Of a stretch of DNA of 64,000 bases, positions 40,995 to 49,621 are shown piece by piece. The translations under genes were made by a program, and so were the position numbers. Under the pieces are notes generated by a model. It had not been told where the DNA came from, did no database searches, and was given only the letters and a program-made list of their open reading frames with translations. The DNA comes from Pelagibius sp028280305 (lineage in GTDB: Bacteria; Pseudomonadota; Alphaproteobacteria; Kiloniellales; Kiloniellaceae): NCBI RefSeq assembly GCF_965233615.1, contig NZ_OZ247495.1; one strand, 5' to 3'. Each line of letters begins with the position of its first letter. Within the stretch, counting starts at the first letter, position 1.

Positions 40995-41771
40995 ATGGCC
41001 GGAAACGATCAGGAAGGCACCGCCGCCCAGCATTGGGACCCGCAGCGCTACAACAAGAATGCCGGCTTTGTCGCCGAGCTCGGGGCGCCCCTGCTCGACC
41101 TTCTGCAGCTGCGCGCCGGCGAGCGGGTTCTTGACCTCGGCTGCGGGGAGGGCGCGCTGACCGCAAAGCTCGTCGATGCCGGTGCCGAGGTCGTCGGGGT
41201 CGACGCCTCGCCCGATCAGATTGCCGCCGCCAGGGCGCGGGGCCTTGATGCCCGGGTGATGAGCGGCGAGGCGCTTACCTTTGACGGGGACTTCGATGCG
41301 GTGCTTTCCAATGCCGCGCTGCACTGGATGCTGAAGCCCGATGCCGTTTTGCAGGGTGTCGCGAGAGCCTTGAAGCCCGGCGGCCGTTTCGTCGCCGAGA
41401 TGGGCGGCCACGGCAACGTCGGCGCGATCCTGGATGCCCTGATGGTGGCGCTGGAGGCCCGCGGGCTGGACGCTCGGAGCGCCAATCCCTGGTACTTCCC
41501 GACGCCCGAGGCCTATCAGGCCAAGTTGGAAGCGGCCGGCTTCAGCGTCGATTCCATTGCCCTTATCCCGCGCCCGACGCCGCTGCCCGGCGCCATCGGC
41601 GGCTGGCTGGAGACCTTTGCCGAGGCATTTCTGAAGCAGGTACCGCCTGCCGAACGCGACGGCCTGATCGATGCGGTCGCCGAGCGCCTGCGGCCCCAGC
41701 TCTGCGATTCCGAGGGCAACTGGACGGCGGACTACGTCAGGTTGCGCTTCGCGGCCCGTCTGGCGGACTGA
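40995..41771 (+). CDS. class I SAM-dependent methyltransferase
   Basis: The 258-residue protein has SAM-binding motif I (VLDLGCGEGALTAKL, near residues 45-60), motif II (VVGVDASPDQIAAAR) and a later LHWMLKPDAVLQGVARALKPGGRFVAEMGG block. This resembles trans-aconitate methyltransferase-like enzymes. It lies 15 bases after mlaD and is probably co-transcribed. The methyl acceptor is unknown. Confidence 0.88.
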   Translation: MAGNDQEGTAAQHWDPQRYNKNAGFVAELGAPLLDLLQLRAGERVLDLGCGEGALTAKLVDAGAEVVGVDASPDQIAAARARGLDARVMSGEALTFDGDFDAVLSNAALHWMLKPDAVLQGVARALKPGGRFVAEMGGHGNVGAILDALMVALEARGLDARSANPWYFPTPEAYQAKLEAAGFSVDSIALIPRPTPLPGAIGGWLETFAEAFLKQVPPAERDGLIDAVAERLRPQLCDSEGNWTADYVRLRFAARLAD

Positions 41772-41860
41772 ATTCACCAGCGGGGCCCGAATCCTCCATG
41801 GTTGCTTGCGCTGTTTGGGTTGCGCTCTTAAGTCTTTGACAGGAAAGTTTTGCTGAGGTG

Positions 41861-42106
41861 ATGCGCGTGTCGGCACCCGTTGCAAAGAAATTCGAAATCC
41901 CGGTCTGGCTGCAGCCCGACGGCGCGCCGCTGTCGTGCCGGGAGAAGATCAAGGTGCTCAACGAGAACCTTGAGGAGATCCGCGAGATGGCCCAGGACGC
42001 CCTGGAAGACGGCATTCTGATGGGCGGGGACGAGGCCCAATTACGGGATGTCCTGATGGATCTCGTCCGCTCCCTGGAAAACCCTTACCGCGACCGAAAG
42101 CCCTGA
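41861..42106 (+). CDS. small conserved-looking protein of unknown function
   Basis: I do not recognise this 81-residue acidic protein. It contains FEIPVWLQPDGAPLSCREK and a helical stretch (NLEEIREMAQDALEDGILMGG), and has no signal or membrane segment. The start could be GTG 41858 or ATG 41861; AGGAAAG at about 41840 and GAGG just before are possible ribosome-binding sites. It lies between the methyltransferase and DUF2155 genes on the same strand. Confidence 0.7.
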   Translation: MRVSAPVAKKFEIPVWLQPDGAPLSCREKIKVLNENLEEIREMAQDALEDGILMGGDEAQLRDVLMDLVRSLENPYRDRKP

Positions 42107-42144
42107 GGCCCTCCTTGCTCCATCGCTTGAAGACTTCCCATCGT

Positions 42145-42531
42145 ATGAAAGTTCTGCCGCTGCTGTGTCTTGCCGCTTGCCTCCTGATGCCGGCTGCGGC
42201 CCAGGCCGCCTCTGCCGTTTTGCAGGGGTTGGACAAGATCACGGCGCGGATTTCCACCTTCGAGGCACCCCTGGGCGAGGCCGTACGGTTCGGCTCCCTG
42301 CAGATCGTCGCCCGCGCCTGCGACAAGAAGCCGCCGGAGGAGCCGCCGGAAAGCGCCGCCTTCCTCGAGATCGTCGATGTCAGGCCGGATTCACCGGAGG
42401 TCGCGCTCTTCACCGGCTGGATGTTCGCGTCCAGCCCCGCCGTTTCGGCTCTGGAGCACCCGGTCTATGATGTCTGGGTGGTGGACTGCAAAAAAGACTC
42501 CAGCTCCGCCGCGGAAACCATCCCCGAATAG
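42145..42531 (+). CDS. DUF2155 domain-containing secreted protein
   Basis: The protein of about 128 residues has a signal peptide (MKVLPLLCLAACLLMPAAAQA) and the DUF2155 core (KITARISTFEAPLGEAVRFG, CDKKPPEEPPESAAFLEI, LFTGWMFASSPAVSALEHPVYD). The family is found in alphaproteobacteria next to aat and complex I accessory genes; its function is unknown. ATG 42145 is preferred over TTG 42115 because it gives a standard signal peptide. The 3' end overlaps the convergent aat gene by 67 bases. Confidence 0.88.
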   Translation: MKVLPLLCLAACLLMPAAAQAASAVLQGLDKITARISTFEAPLGEAVRFGSLQIVARACDKKPPEEPPESAAFLEIVDVRPDSPEVALFTGWMFASSPAVSALEHPVYDVWVVDCKKDSSSAAETIPE

Positions 42532-43115
42532 AACTCGGCCTTGGTCGAGACCGCCTGGGTCAGCAGTTTGCGGTAGTCCTCGCGTGGGATTTCGACCACC
42601 CCGAAGCGGCTGAGATGGGGGGTGTTGAACTGGGTGTCCAGCAGCACGAAGCCGCTGCGCCTGAGGCGCATGACCAGATGGACAAGGGCGAACTTGCTGG
42701 CATCGGTGGCGCGGCTGAACATGCTTTCGCCGAAGAAGGCGCCGCCCAGGGCCACGCCATAGAGACCGCCGACCAGACGCCCGTTCTGCCAGCATTCCAC
42801 CGAGTGGGCGAAACCCATCTCGTTGAGTTCCGTATAGAGGCGTTCGATTACCGGATTGATCCAGGTGTCGGGCCGGTTTTCCGCCGGTTCGGCACAGCCC
42901 AGGATGACATCGTGAAAGGCGGTGTTGCAGCGTACCTGGTAGACGCCCTTGCGCAGCTTGGTGCGTAGTTTGCGCGGGATGTGCAGGCTGTCGAGCGGCA
43001 GGATGCCGCGCATGTCGGGGTCGATCCAGTGCAGCTCCGGGTCCAAGCGGCTTTCGGCCATGGGAAAGATCCCGATGGCATAGGCACGAAGCAGAAGGTC
43101 GGGCGTCAGCTGCAT
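42465..43115 (-). CDS. aat: leucyl/phenylalanyl-tRNA-protein transferase
   Basis: Aat adds Leu or Phe from aminoacyl-tRNA to proteins with N-terminal Lys or Arg, creating N-degrons read by ClpS. The protein has LTPDLLLRAYAIGIFPMAESR, WIDPDMRGILPL, WINPVIERLYTELNEMGFAHSVECW, GVALGGAFFGESMFSR and LLDTQFNTPHLSRFG. The start is either ATG 43115 (216 residues) or TTG 43154 (229 residues, AAGG upstream). The gene follows accC on the minus strand. Its last 67 bases overlap the coding end of the convergent DUF2155 gene. Confidence 0.95.
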   Translation of the reverse strand: MQLTPDLLLRAYAIGIFPMAESRLDPELHWIDPDMRGILPLDSLHIPRKLRTKLRKGVYQVRCNTAFHDVILGCAEPAENRPDTWINPVIERLYTELNEMGFAHSVECWQNGRLVGGLYGVALGGAFFGESMFSRATDASKFALVHLVMRLRRSGFVLLDTQFNTPHLSRFGVVEIPREDYRKLLTQAVSTKAEFYSGMVSAAELESFLQSTTQTS

Positions 43116-43166
43116 TTCGCCAAAATGATAGCCGCTCGACGGCGCGCCGATCAATCGGCCTTCTTA

Positions 43167-43194
43167 TCAATTTTGGCTGGTCAATTTTGACTGG
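43167..43194. repeat. tandem 14-bp direct repeat between accC and aat
   Basis: TCAATTTTGGCTGG (43167-43180) is followed at once by TCAATTTTGACTGG (43181-43194), one mismatch apart. It lies in the short gap between accC and aat. Confidence 0.7.
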
Positions 43195-43229
43195 TTGATG
43201 AAGAAGCCGGGCCATTCCCGTCAGGCCCT

Positions 43230-44573
43230 TCAGATCTCCCCGGCGACGAATTTCTCGAGCCAGTGAATGTCATAATCGCCGTTGATGAAGTCCTGCGCGC
43301 CGATCAGACGCTGGTGCAGGGGAATGGAGGTGTCGACACCTTCGATAACGAACTCTTCCAGGGCGCGGCGGAGGCGCATCAGGCATTCGTTGCGGGTTTG
43401 CCCATGGACGATCAGCTTGGCGATCAGGCTGTCGTAAGCCGAGGGGATGCGATAACCGGCATAGAGCCCGGAGTCGACCCTGACCCCCAGACCACCAGGG
43501 GCGTGATAGTCGGTGACGCGGCCGGGGGAGGGCATGAAGGTTTCCGGATTCTCGGCGTTGATGCGGCACTCGATCGCGTGTCCGGAAAACTTGATGTCGC
43601 TTTGCGTGATGTCGAGCGGCAGGCCGGCGGCGACGCGAATCTGCTCGCGCACCAGGTCGACGCCGGTGATCGCCTCCGAGATGGGATGCTCGACCTGAAT
43701 CCGGGTGTTCATTTCGATGAAATAGAACTCGCCGTTCTCGTAAAGGAACTCGATGGTGCCGGCGCCGCGGTAGCCGAGATTGCGGATCGCTTCGGAGACC
43801 CTGTTGCCGATGGCCGAGCGTTCCTCGGCATTCAGCGCCGGCGACAGAGCTTCCTCAAGCAGCTTCTGATGGCGCCGCTGCAGCGAACAGTCGCGCTCGC
43901 CCAGGTGAATGGAGCCGCCTTGTCCGTCGGCCAGCAACTGCACCTCGATATGGCGCGGCTTGCCCAGGTACTTCTCCATGTAGACGATGTCGTTGCCGAA
44001 AGCGTTCTTGGCTTCGTTGCGCGCCAGGCGGTAGGCCTCTTCGACCTCGCCGGCGTTCTGGGCCACCTTCATGCCGCGCCCGCCGCCGCCGGCGGTCGCC
44101 TTGATCAGGACCGGATAGCCGATCTGGTCGCCGAGAGCCCGGGCCTCCTCCGCGGTGTCGACGGCACCGTCAGAGCCGGGAACCACCGGAATGCCCAGAT
44201 CTTCCGCCGCTTTTTTCGCCGCCACCTTGTCGCCCATGAGACTGATGTGTTCAGGCGTGGGGCCGATGAAGACAAGGTCATGCTCTTCCACCATGGCGGC
44301 GAAGTCGGCGTTCTCCGACAGGAAGCCGACGCCCGGATGGATCGCCTCGGCGCCGGTGATGTTGGCGGCGGAGAGGATGGCGGGGATATTGAGATAACTG
44401 TCCTTGATGGGTGCCGGCCCGATGCAGACACTTTCGTCGGCGAGGCGCACATGCATGGCATCGGCATCGGCGGTCGAGTGAATGGCAACGGTCTGAATGC
44501 CCATCTCCCGACAGGCGCGGTGAATCCGAAGCGCGATCTCGCCGCGATTGGCGATCAGGATCTTTTCGAACAT
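43230..44573 (-). CDS. accC: acetyl-CoA carboxylase biotin carboxylase subunit
   Basis: AccC carboxylates the biotin of AccB with ATP and bicarbonate, the first step of fatty-acid synthesis. The 447-residue protein has the N-terminal domain (MFEKILIANRGEIALRIHRAC), the ATP-grasp Gly-rich loop (IKATAGGGGRGMKVA, near residue 159), the catalytic FIEMNTRIQVEHPISE block near 290, and the C-terminal domain. Length matches the family. It starts 14 bases after accB, with which it forms an operon together with aroQ. Confidence 0.98.
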   Translation of the reverse strand: MFEKILIANRGEIALRIHRACREMGIQTVAIHSTADADAMHVRLADESVCIGPAPIKDSYLNIPAILSAANITGAEAIHPGVGFLSENADFAAMVEEHDLVFIGPTPEHISLMGDKVAAKKAAEDLGIPVVPGSDGAVDTAEEARALGDQIGYPVLIKATAGGGGRGMKVAQNAGEVEEAYRLARNEAKNAFGNDIVYMEKYLGKPRHIEVQLLADGQGGSIHLGERDCSLQRRHQKLLEEALSPALNAEERSAIGNRVSEAIRNLGYRGAGTIEFLYENGEFYFIEMNTRIQVEHPISEAITGVDLVREQIRVAAGLPLDITQSDIKFSGHAIECRINAENPETFMPSPGRVTDYHAPGGLGVRVDSGLYAGYRIPSAYDSLIAKLIVHGQTRNECLMRLRRALEEFVIEGVDTSIPLHQRLIGAQDFINGDYDIHWLEKFVAGEI

Positions 44574-44587
44574 GGTCGGGCGGCGGC

Positions 44588-45034
44588 CTATTCGATTACC
44601 AGCAGCGGTTCACCGTATTCCACCGGCTGGCCGTCACTGGTCAGGATCTGGGTGACAGTGCCCGCGCGCGGAGCAGCCAGAGGGTTCATGACTTTCATCG
44701 CCTCGATGATCAGCAGCGTCTGGCCTTCGCTGACCTTGTCGCCAACCTTCACGAAGGGGGGCGAGCCCGGACTGCTGGCCAGATAGACGGTGCCGACCAT
44801 GGGTGCGGTAACGGCACCGGCAGGCACCGCATCGCCGCCGGCGGCAGGGGCCGCTGCCACGGCTGCCGGCGCGCAGGGCGCTGCCGGCGGGGCCGCATAA
44901 GTGACGGCGCCGGCGCCCTTGGCCACACGGATACGATGATTGTTGATCTCGTACTCGATCTCGTTGAGGCCGGTTTCCTGCAGCAGGTCGGCAAGCTTGC
45001 GGACCAACTCCTCATTCACTTCAAACTTCGCCAT
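44588..45034 (-). CDS. accB: acetyl-CoA carboxylase biotin carboxyl carrier protein
   Basis: The 148-residue carrier has an N-terminal helical region (LVRKLADLLQETGLNEIEYE), an Ala/Pro linker, and the biotinyl domain with the biotinylation site EAMKVMN, Lys near residue 114. The start codon overlaps the aroQ stop (TAATG at 45032-45036 read on the minus strand), so translation is coupled. Confidence 0.97.
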   Translation of the reverse strand: MAKFEVNEELVRKLADLLQETGLNEIEYEINNHRIRVAKGAGAVTYAAPPAAPCAPAAVAAAPAAGGDAVPAGAVTAPMVGTVYLASSPGSPPFVKVGDKVSEGQTLLIIEAMKVMNPLAAPRAGTVTQILTSDGQPVEYGEPLLVIE

Positions 45035-45492
45035 TACGTCTCTTGCTGTGCGTTCAGGCGCAGCGCCAGAGCATCCAGGGCCATCAGGTAACCGTAGGAC
45101 CCAAAGCCGCAGAGGACAGCGTCTGCTACCTTCGAAACATAGGAGTGGTGCCGAAAGGCCTCACGCCGGTGAATGTTGGATAGGTGAACCTCGATCACCG
45201 GCAAAGCGGAGGCCAGCAGAGCGTCCATGATTGCGATGGAGCTGTGCGAGTAGCCGCCGGGATTGATAATCAAGGCATCCTGGTCGTCGCGGGCAGCCTG
45301 AATCCAATCGATCAGCTCACCTTCGCTGTTCGATTGCCGGCATTCCACCGAGAGGCCCAGGCCTTCCCCATGCTTGCGGCTCTTCGCTTCGATATCCGAA
45401 AGGCTTTCCCGACCGTAGACATCGGGTTCGCGTTTACCAAGCATGTTCAGGTTTGGGCCGTTAAGGATGAGGACCTTTGGCGCCTTGGCCAC
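45034..45492 (-). CDS. aroQ: type II 3-dehydroquinate dehydratase
   Basis: The enzyme converts 3-dehydroquinate to 3-dehydroshikimate in aromatic amino-acid synthesis. The core motifs are LILNGPNLNMLGKREPDVYG with the catalytic Tyr, IINPGGYSHSS with the general-acid His, and EVHLSNIHRREAFRHHS. GTG 45492 (152 residues) is chosen because GGGGAAG lies five bases upstream; TTG 45522 would add ten residues. It is the first gene of aroQ-accB-accC, a conserved alphaproteobacterial order. Confidence 0.96.
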   Translation of the reverse strand: MAKAPKVLILNGPNLNMLGKREPDVYGRESLSDIEAKSRKHGEGLGLSVECRQSNSEGELIDWIQAARDDQDALIINPGGYSHSSIAIMDALLASALPVIEVHLSNIHRREAFRHHSYVSKVADAVLCGFGSYGYLMALDALALRLNAQQET

Positions 45493-45634
45493 CCGTGCTT
45501 CCCCAGTGATGAAGTCAAACAAGCGTTAACATAGGCAGCCGTTGCCGCGCAATCGCCTCTTCGCCCGCCAGGGCCGCGACGGGAAGGCGGCACGGACCGG
45601 ATTCCGGTCTAGGGGATGGCTGCGTTGCCGCGGG

Positions 45635-46423
45635 TCAGCTTGCCTCGGCGCGGGCCTCGGCGACGAGATTGCGCAGACGCTCCAGACTCACCACGCCGGG
45701 GACCAGGGTATTGCCAACCACCATGGCGGGCGTGCCGTTGACGCCGATGGCCTCGGCCAGGGCGTAGTTGCGGCGCAAGGCCTCTTCGATCTCCGGCAAC
45801 TGCAGATCCTGCTGCAGGCGCGCCATATCAAGGCCGGAGGCCTCGGCGATGGCCATGACCTCCGCCTCGCTCATCGAACCGCCCTTTTCCATCAGGGCGA
45901 AATGGAAAACCTCGTAGCGATTCTGCTTGGCCGCCGCCAGGGCGATGCGGGCCGCTTCGACCGATTCCTGGCTGAGGATGGGGTATTCCTTCATGACCAG
46001 ACGGACATTCGGGTCCACGGCCACCAATTCCTGCAGAACTTCGGCCGCGCGCCGGCAGTAAGGGCAGCGATAGTCGAAGAACTCGACCACCGTGACATCG
46101 CCTTCGGGATTGCCGAGCACCGGCGAGAGGGGGTCTTCGATGAGGTTGCTGCGCTGTTCGATCAGGGCGACGCGCTGGCGTTCGGCCTCGGCCTCTTCCT
46201 GGCGCCGTTCATAGGCCTGCAGGGCCTCGACGATGACCTCGGGATGTTCCAGCAGGTACTCCCGCACGCGCTTTTGGAAAGCCTCGGTTTCAGCGGCGGA
46301 GACCTTTTCCGCCGCGTCCTGTGCCTGGGCGATGCCGCTGGTCGCAAAACCCATGGCCAGTGCCAGGGCGACAACCGCTGCCATGCCGGAAATTCTCTTA
46401 AAGATCAGTTCTCTAGAAAGCAT
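45635..46423 (-). CDS. DsbA-family thioredoxin-fold protein
   Basis: The 262-residue periplasmic protein has a signal peptide (about residues 1-34, GIAQA) and a helical extension (EAFQKRVREYLLEHPEVIVEAL). The thioredoxin fold follows, with CPYC in EFFDYRCPYCRRAAEVL near residue 121 and a cis-Pro loop GVNGTPAMVVG. The domain order matches the DsbG/ScsC-like or Com1-type proteins common in alphaproteobacteria rather than classical DsbA. It probably forms or isomerises disulfides. It lies upstream of aroQ on the same strand, 142 bases away. Confidence 0.92.
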   Translation of the reverse strand: MLSRELIFKRISGMAAVVALALAMGFATSGIAQAQDAAEKVSAAETEAFQKRVREYLLEHPEVIVEALQAYERRQEEAEAERQRVALIEQRSNLIEDPLSPVLGNPEGDVTVVEFFDYRCPYCRRAAEVLQELVAVDPNVRLVMKEYPILSQESVEAARIALAAAKQNRYEVFHFALMEKGGSMSEAEVMAIAEASGLDMARLQQDLQLPEIEEALRRNYALAEAIGVNGTPAMVVGNTLVPGVVSLERLRNLVAEARAEAS

Positions 46424-46590
46424 CTCGCCCGATTCCTCTGAGGTTTACTGCACGCGTACTGAGGGCTTGAAAACCCGCACCGACTGTAATGCATGATGCC
46501 ACAGTGATACCTGAAGTTACGGGATCCGGGCAAATCACGGGAAGTTCAGCCGCTGTATTGTTTTCGGGTCGTCTGGCGCCGGATGCGGGT

Positions 46591-47973
46591 TCACTCGGCG
46601 CGTTTCACCCGGCGTTCGGCCTCGTTCTTCAGGTCCTGGGCGCGCAACCACGAGGCGGAATTCTTTTCCAGCAGGCCGATAGCATGATCCGCGCGGTCCC
46701 TTGCTTCTGCAAAGCGGCCCCGGGCAAGAGCACCTTCGGCTAGCGCCAGGGCCGTCATGCCCTGATCGCCGAGACGGCCGTGGGCCACGGCGGCGAGGCG
46801 CCAGGCGCTGGGGTTGCTGGGCTCCTGACGCAGGGTTTCTGCGAGGTTGACCAGTGCCGCCCGGTCCATCTCGGGGTCATTCATCTGCACCTGGGCTTTG
46901 GCCAGGGCCTGTCGGATCTGGGGCGCATTCGGCAGCGCGTTGGCGGCCGCTTGATACTCGGGCAGCGCTTCAGCCACCCGCCCATGTTCAAGCAGCATCT
47001 GGCCCCTCAACTCACGGAAGTAGGGATCTTCGGGGTTTTCCGCCAGCAGGCCGTCGATTTCCACTAGTGCCTTGTCGATGTCCGGTACCCGGTAGTAGGC
47101 GATCGCACGGGCATAGCGCGCCGGCAGGCTGACGTCGTCCTCCGGATAGACGCGCAGAACCTGCGACAAGGGGCGCAGGAAGCCGATGAGCTTTGCCCGC
47201 ATGCGGTCATGCATCATCGTCAATTCGGGCGTTGCGGGGAGGTCGGCAAAGGGCGATTCACTGACCGCATTCTCAAGAAACGTAATACGCTCCTGGGTCA
47301 GTGGGTGGGTCCGCAGATAGGGGTCCTGGTTGTCGGTCAGCAGCACTTCCTGACCCTCCAGTTTCTGCATGAATTCCAGCAGCCCCCGGGGGGACTGGCG
47401 GGTGGCTTTCAGCAGCGTTACGGCAGCCTGATCGGCGGCGCTTTCCTGGGTTCGGGTGTACTGCAGCAGTCCGCGCAGAGCAACGTCCTGCCCGCCGGAA
47501 ATGACGGCGGCACCGACGCCGGGTTCGCCGGTCGCCAGGGCGGCGCCGAGGCCCAGCAGATACGTGGCGATCAGGGCGCCGCGGGTCTGCTCCAGCGCCG
47601 TACCTCGGGTGGCCAGATGACCGCCTGAAAGGTGGCCCGTTTCATGGGCGATCACACCGATCACCTGACCGGCGTGCTCGGCGTCCATGAGCAACCCGGT
47701 GTTGATGAACATGTTGAGGCCGCCCGCCACAAAAGCATTGAGTGCACGATCCTGAACGAGGTAAAGCCTGATGCCCTGAGGGCTGAGGCCGGCCGCCTGG
47801 AACAGTGGCGTTGAATAGGTGCGGATGATAGTTTCGATCTCCGCGTCGCGAATCAGCCGCAATCGGTCTGCTTCGGCCCGCTGCGGCAGCAGGGCGCCGA
47901 GCAGTAGAATGACAACCAACAGCAAAGGGATTGGCGGTTTGCGCACAGGTCTTTCCTCGCCTTTCATCATCAT
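46591..47973 (-). CDS. periplasmic M48 metalloprotease with TPR region (BepA-like)
   Basis: The 460-residue protein has an N-terminal signal or anchor (PIPLLLVVILLLGALLPQRAEA) and a zinc-protease motif HETGH (VIGVIAHETGHLSGGHLATR) near residue 109. A third ligand is likely in ESAADQAAV near 177. A C-terminal TPR-like region of about 200 residues follows. This is the BepA (YfgC) layout; BepA degrades or helps assemble outer-membrane proteins such as LptD. GGAGGTGG lies upstream, and any of three adjacent ATGs can start it. It is divergent from the GGT-like lipoprotein gene. Confidence 0.93.
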   Translation of the reverse strand: MMMKGEERPVRKPPIPLLLVVILLLGALLPQRAEADRLRLIRDAEIETIIRTYSTPLFQAAGLSPQGIRLYLVQDRALNAFVAGGLNMFINTGLLMDAEHAGQVIGVIAHETGHLSGGHLATRGTALEQTRGALIATYLLGLGAALATGEPGVGAAVISGGQDVALRGLLQYTRTQESAADQAAVTLLKATRQSPRGLLEFMQKLEGQEVLLTDNQDPYLRTHPLTQERITFLENAVSESPFADLPATPELTMMHDRMRAKLIGFLRPLSQVLRVYPEDDVSLPARYARAIAYYRVPDIDKALVEIDGLLAENPEDPYFRELRGQMLLEHGRVAEALPEYQAAANALPNAPQIRQALAKAQVQMNDPEMDRAALVNLAETLRQEPSNPSAWRLAAVAHGRLGDQGMTALALAEGALARGRFAEARDRADHAIGLLEKNSASWLRAQDLKNEAERRVKRAE

Positions 47974-48022
47974 AACTAACCACCTCCGGCAGGCATTTCA
48001 ACGGAAGCCATCCGCATCGGCT

Positions 48023-49600
48023 TTGAAGTTCGGCGGAGTCGCTGCCCTGAGCCTGACCTTGCTGGGGGCTTGTGAGGCTCCGCGGGAGCCGGGGGTGATT
48101 GCCACCGTAGAGGGTTTTGCCGGCCTAGTGGCGGGCGATGAGCCGCGCGCCGTGATTGTTGGGCGCGACATCCTCGGCAACGGCGGCTTGGCCGCCGATG
48201 CTGCCGTGGCCATGTACTTTACGATGGCCACCACCCTGCCGTCGCGCGTCGGCTTTGCCGGCAATGGCGTTTGCATCGCGCACAAGAGCGGTTTGGTGCG
48301 GAACGACGGGCAGGTTTCCACGGAGGTTATCGAGTTTCTGCCGGATCCTGCGGACCCGGCCCGCCTGCAGATGGCGGGGCCGCGCGCCATGGCCCTGCTT
48401 CACGCGCGCCATGGGCAGCAACGATGGCAGTTGCTGCTCAACGATGCCGAACGGTTGTCGCGGCTCGGCAACGGGGTCAGTCGCGCCTTCGCCAAGGACC
48501 TCTCAGCCGCCGCCTCTTTCGTCGCCGCCGACCCCGAGCTACGGCGGGTCTTTGCCAACAAAGCCGGGGAACTGGCGGGTGAGGGCGATCAGATCGTTCT
48601 GTCCGAGCTCTCGGGCCTCATCTCGGGCCTGCGCCGGCAGGGGGCCGGCTATCTCTACAGCGGCGCCTTTGCGACCCGCTTCGTCGAATCCGCCCAGGCG
48701 GCCGGCGCCGCGATCACCGTCGAGAGCCTGCGCCAGAGCAGCCCCGCGGTCCGTCCGCCTCTTGCCGTGCCCTTTGGCGACAACGTTGCCTACTTTCCGG
48801 CCAATGACGGTGGGGTCATGACCGCGCAGATGTGGGGCATGCTGACGGAGGTCCAAAGCTATGCCGGCCGTGGCCAGGTCCAGAAAGCTCATCTTCTGGC
48901 CGAAGCCAGCCAGCGTGCTTTTTCCCAGCGTGCCGCCTGGCTGGGTTCTGAAACCACGGCGGTTCCGGAGAACCTCGTGTCGGAGGATCATCTCGAAAAA
49001 CTGTTCAGCGGCTACAGCGGCAGCCAGCATAACAAGCTTGCCTTGGCTCAGGGCGCGACCCTTAGGACTGTCTCCAATCCTTTCAGTGCGGGCTTCGTCG
49101 TCGCAGACAGTTGGAGTAACGCAGTCGCCTGCAGTTTTTCGATGAACGGATTGTTCGGGGCGGGCCGCATGGTTCCTGGAACCGGTGTCCTGCTGCCCAA
49201 AGAGGCGGCCCCCGGCGCCAACAACCTGACGGCCGGGATGGTGGCCAATCCCTTCAATGGTTCGGTCTACTACGCGGGCACGGCTTCAGGCGGTTTGGCG
49301 GCCCCGGCGGCCCTTACCCGGGTGATGCTGGAGAGCACCGGGCCGGAGGCCTCGGTCGAGGCGGCGCTGGACTTACCCAGGCTGATCAATGTGGCCGACC
49401 CGGATGTGACCTTCTACGAGCCCGACCTGCCGGCGGCTGTTCTTGCCGGGCTGCGCGAGCGTGGCCATGCCCTGCAGCCGGAACCGGAAGTGGGGCGCGC
49501 TAATGTCTTCAATTGTCCGCTCGGCCTTCGCATCGAGAACAGCAGTTGCCTGGTCGGCACCGATCGCCGCGGCTTCGGGCTCTCGGTCCGCGTTCAGTAG
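48023..49600 (+). CDS. gamma-glutamyltransferase-like lipoprotein, probably catalytically altered
   Basis: The 525-residue protein has a lipoprotein signal (MKFGGVAALSLTLLGAC) and the fold markers of gamma-glutamyltransferase along its length (DILGNGGLAADAAVAMYFTMA, SNAVACSFSMNGLFGAGRMVPGTGVLL, GTASGGLAAPAALTRVMLES). The key residues differ. The TTH nucleophile motif is replaced by FSAGF, leaving Ser where the catalytic Thr should be, and the DGRETAP substrate motif reads as FLPDPADP. Autoprocessing and transpeptidase activity are therefore doubtful. The start is a TTG at 48023, the only in-frame start that fits the lipobox. It begins 50 bases from the divergent BepA-like gene. Confidence 0.8.
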   Translation: MKFGGVAALSLTLLGACEAPREPGVIATVEGFAGLVAGDEPRAVIVGRDILGNGGLAADAAVAMYFTMATTLPSRVGFAGNGVCIAHKSGLVRNDGQVSTEVIEFLPDPADPARLQMAGPRAMALLHARHGQQRWQLLLNDAERLSRLGNGVSRAFAKDLSAAASFVAADPELRRVFANKAGELAGEGDQIVLSELSGLISGLRRQGAGYLYSGAFATRFVESAQAAGAAITVESLRQSSPAVRPPLAVPFGDNVAYFPANDGGVMTAQMWGMLTEVQSYAGRGQVQKAHLLAEASQRAFSQRAAWLGSETTAVPENLVSEDHLEKLFSGYSGSQHNKLALAQGATLRTVSNPFSAGFVVADSWSNAVACSFSMNGLFGAGRMVPGTGVLLPKEAAPGANNLTAGMVANPFNGSVYYAGTASGGLAAPAALTRVMLESTGPEASVEAALDLPRLINVADPDVTFYEPDLPAAVLAGLRERGHALQPEPEVGRANVFNCPLGLRIENSSCLVGTDRRGFGLSVRVQ

Positions 49601-49621
49601 TCTTCGCAGCGGCGGATCGTT

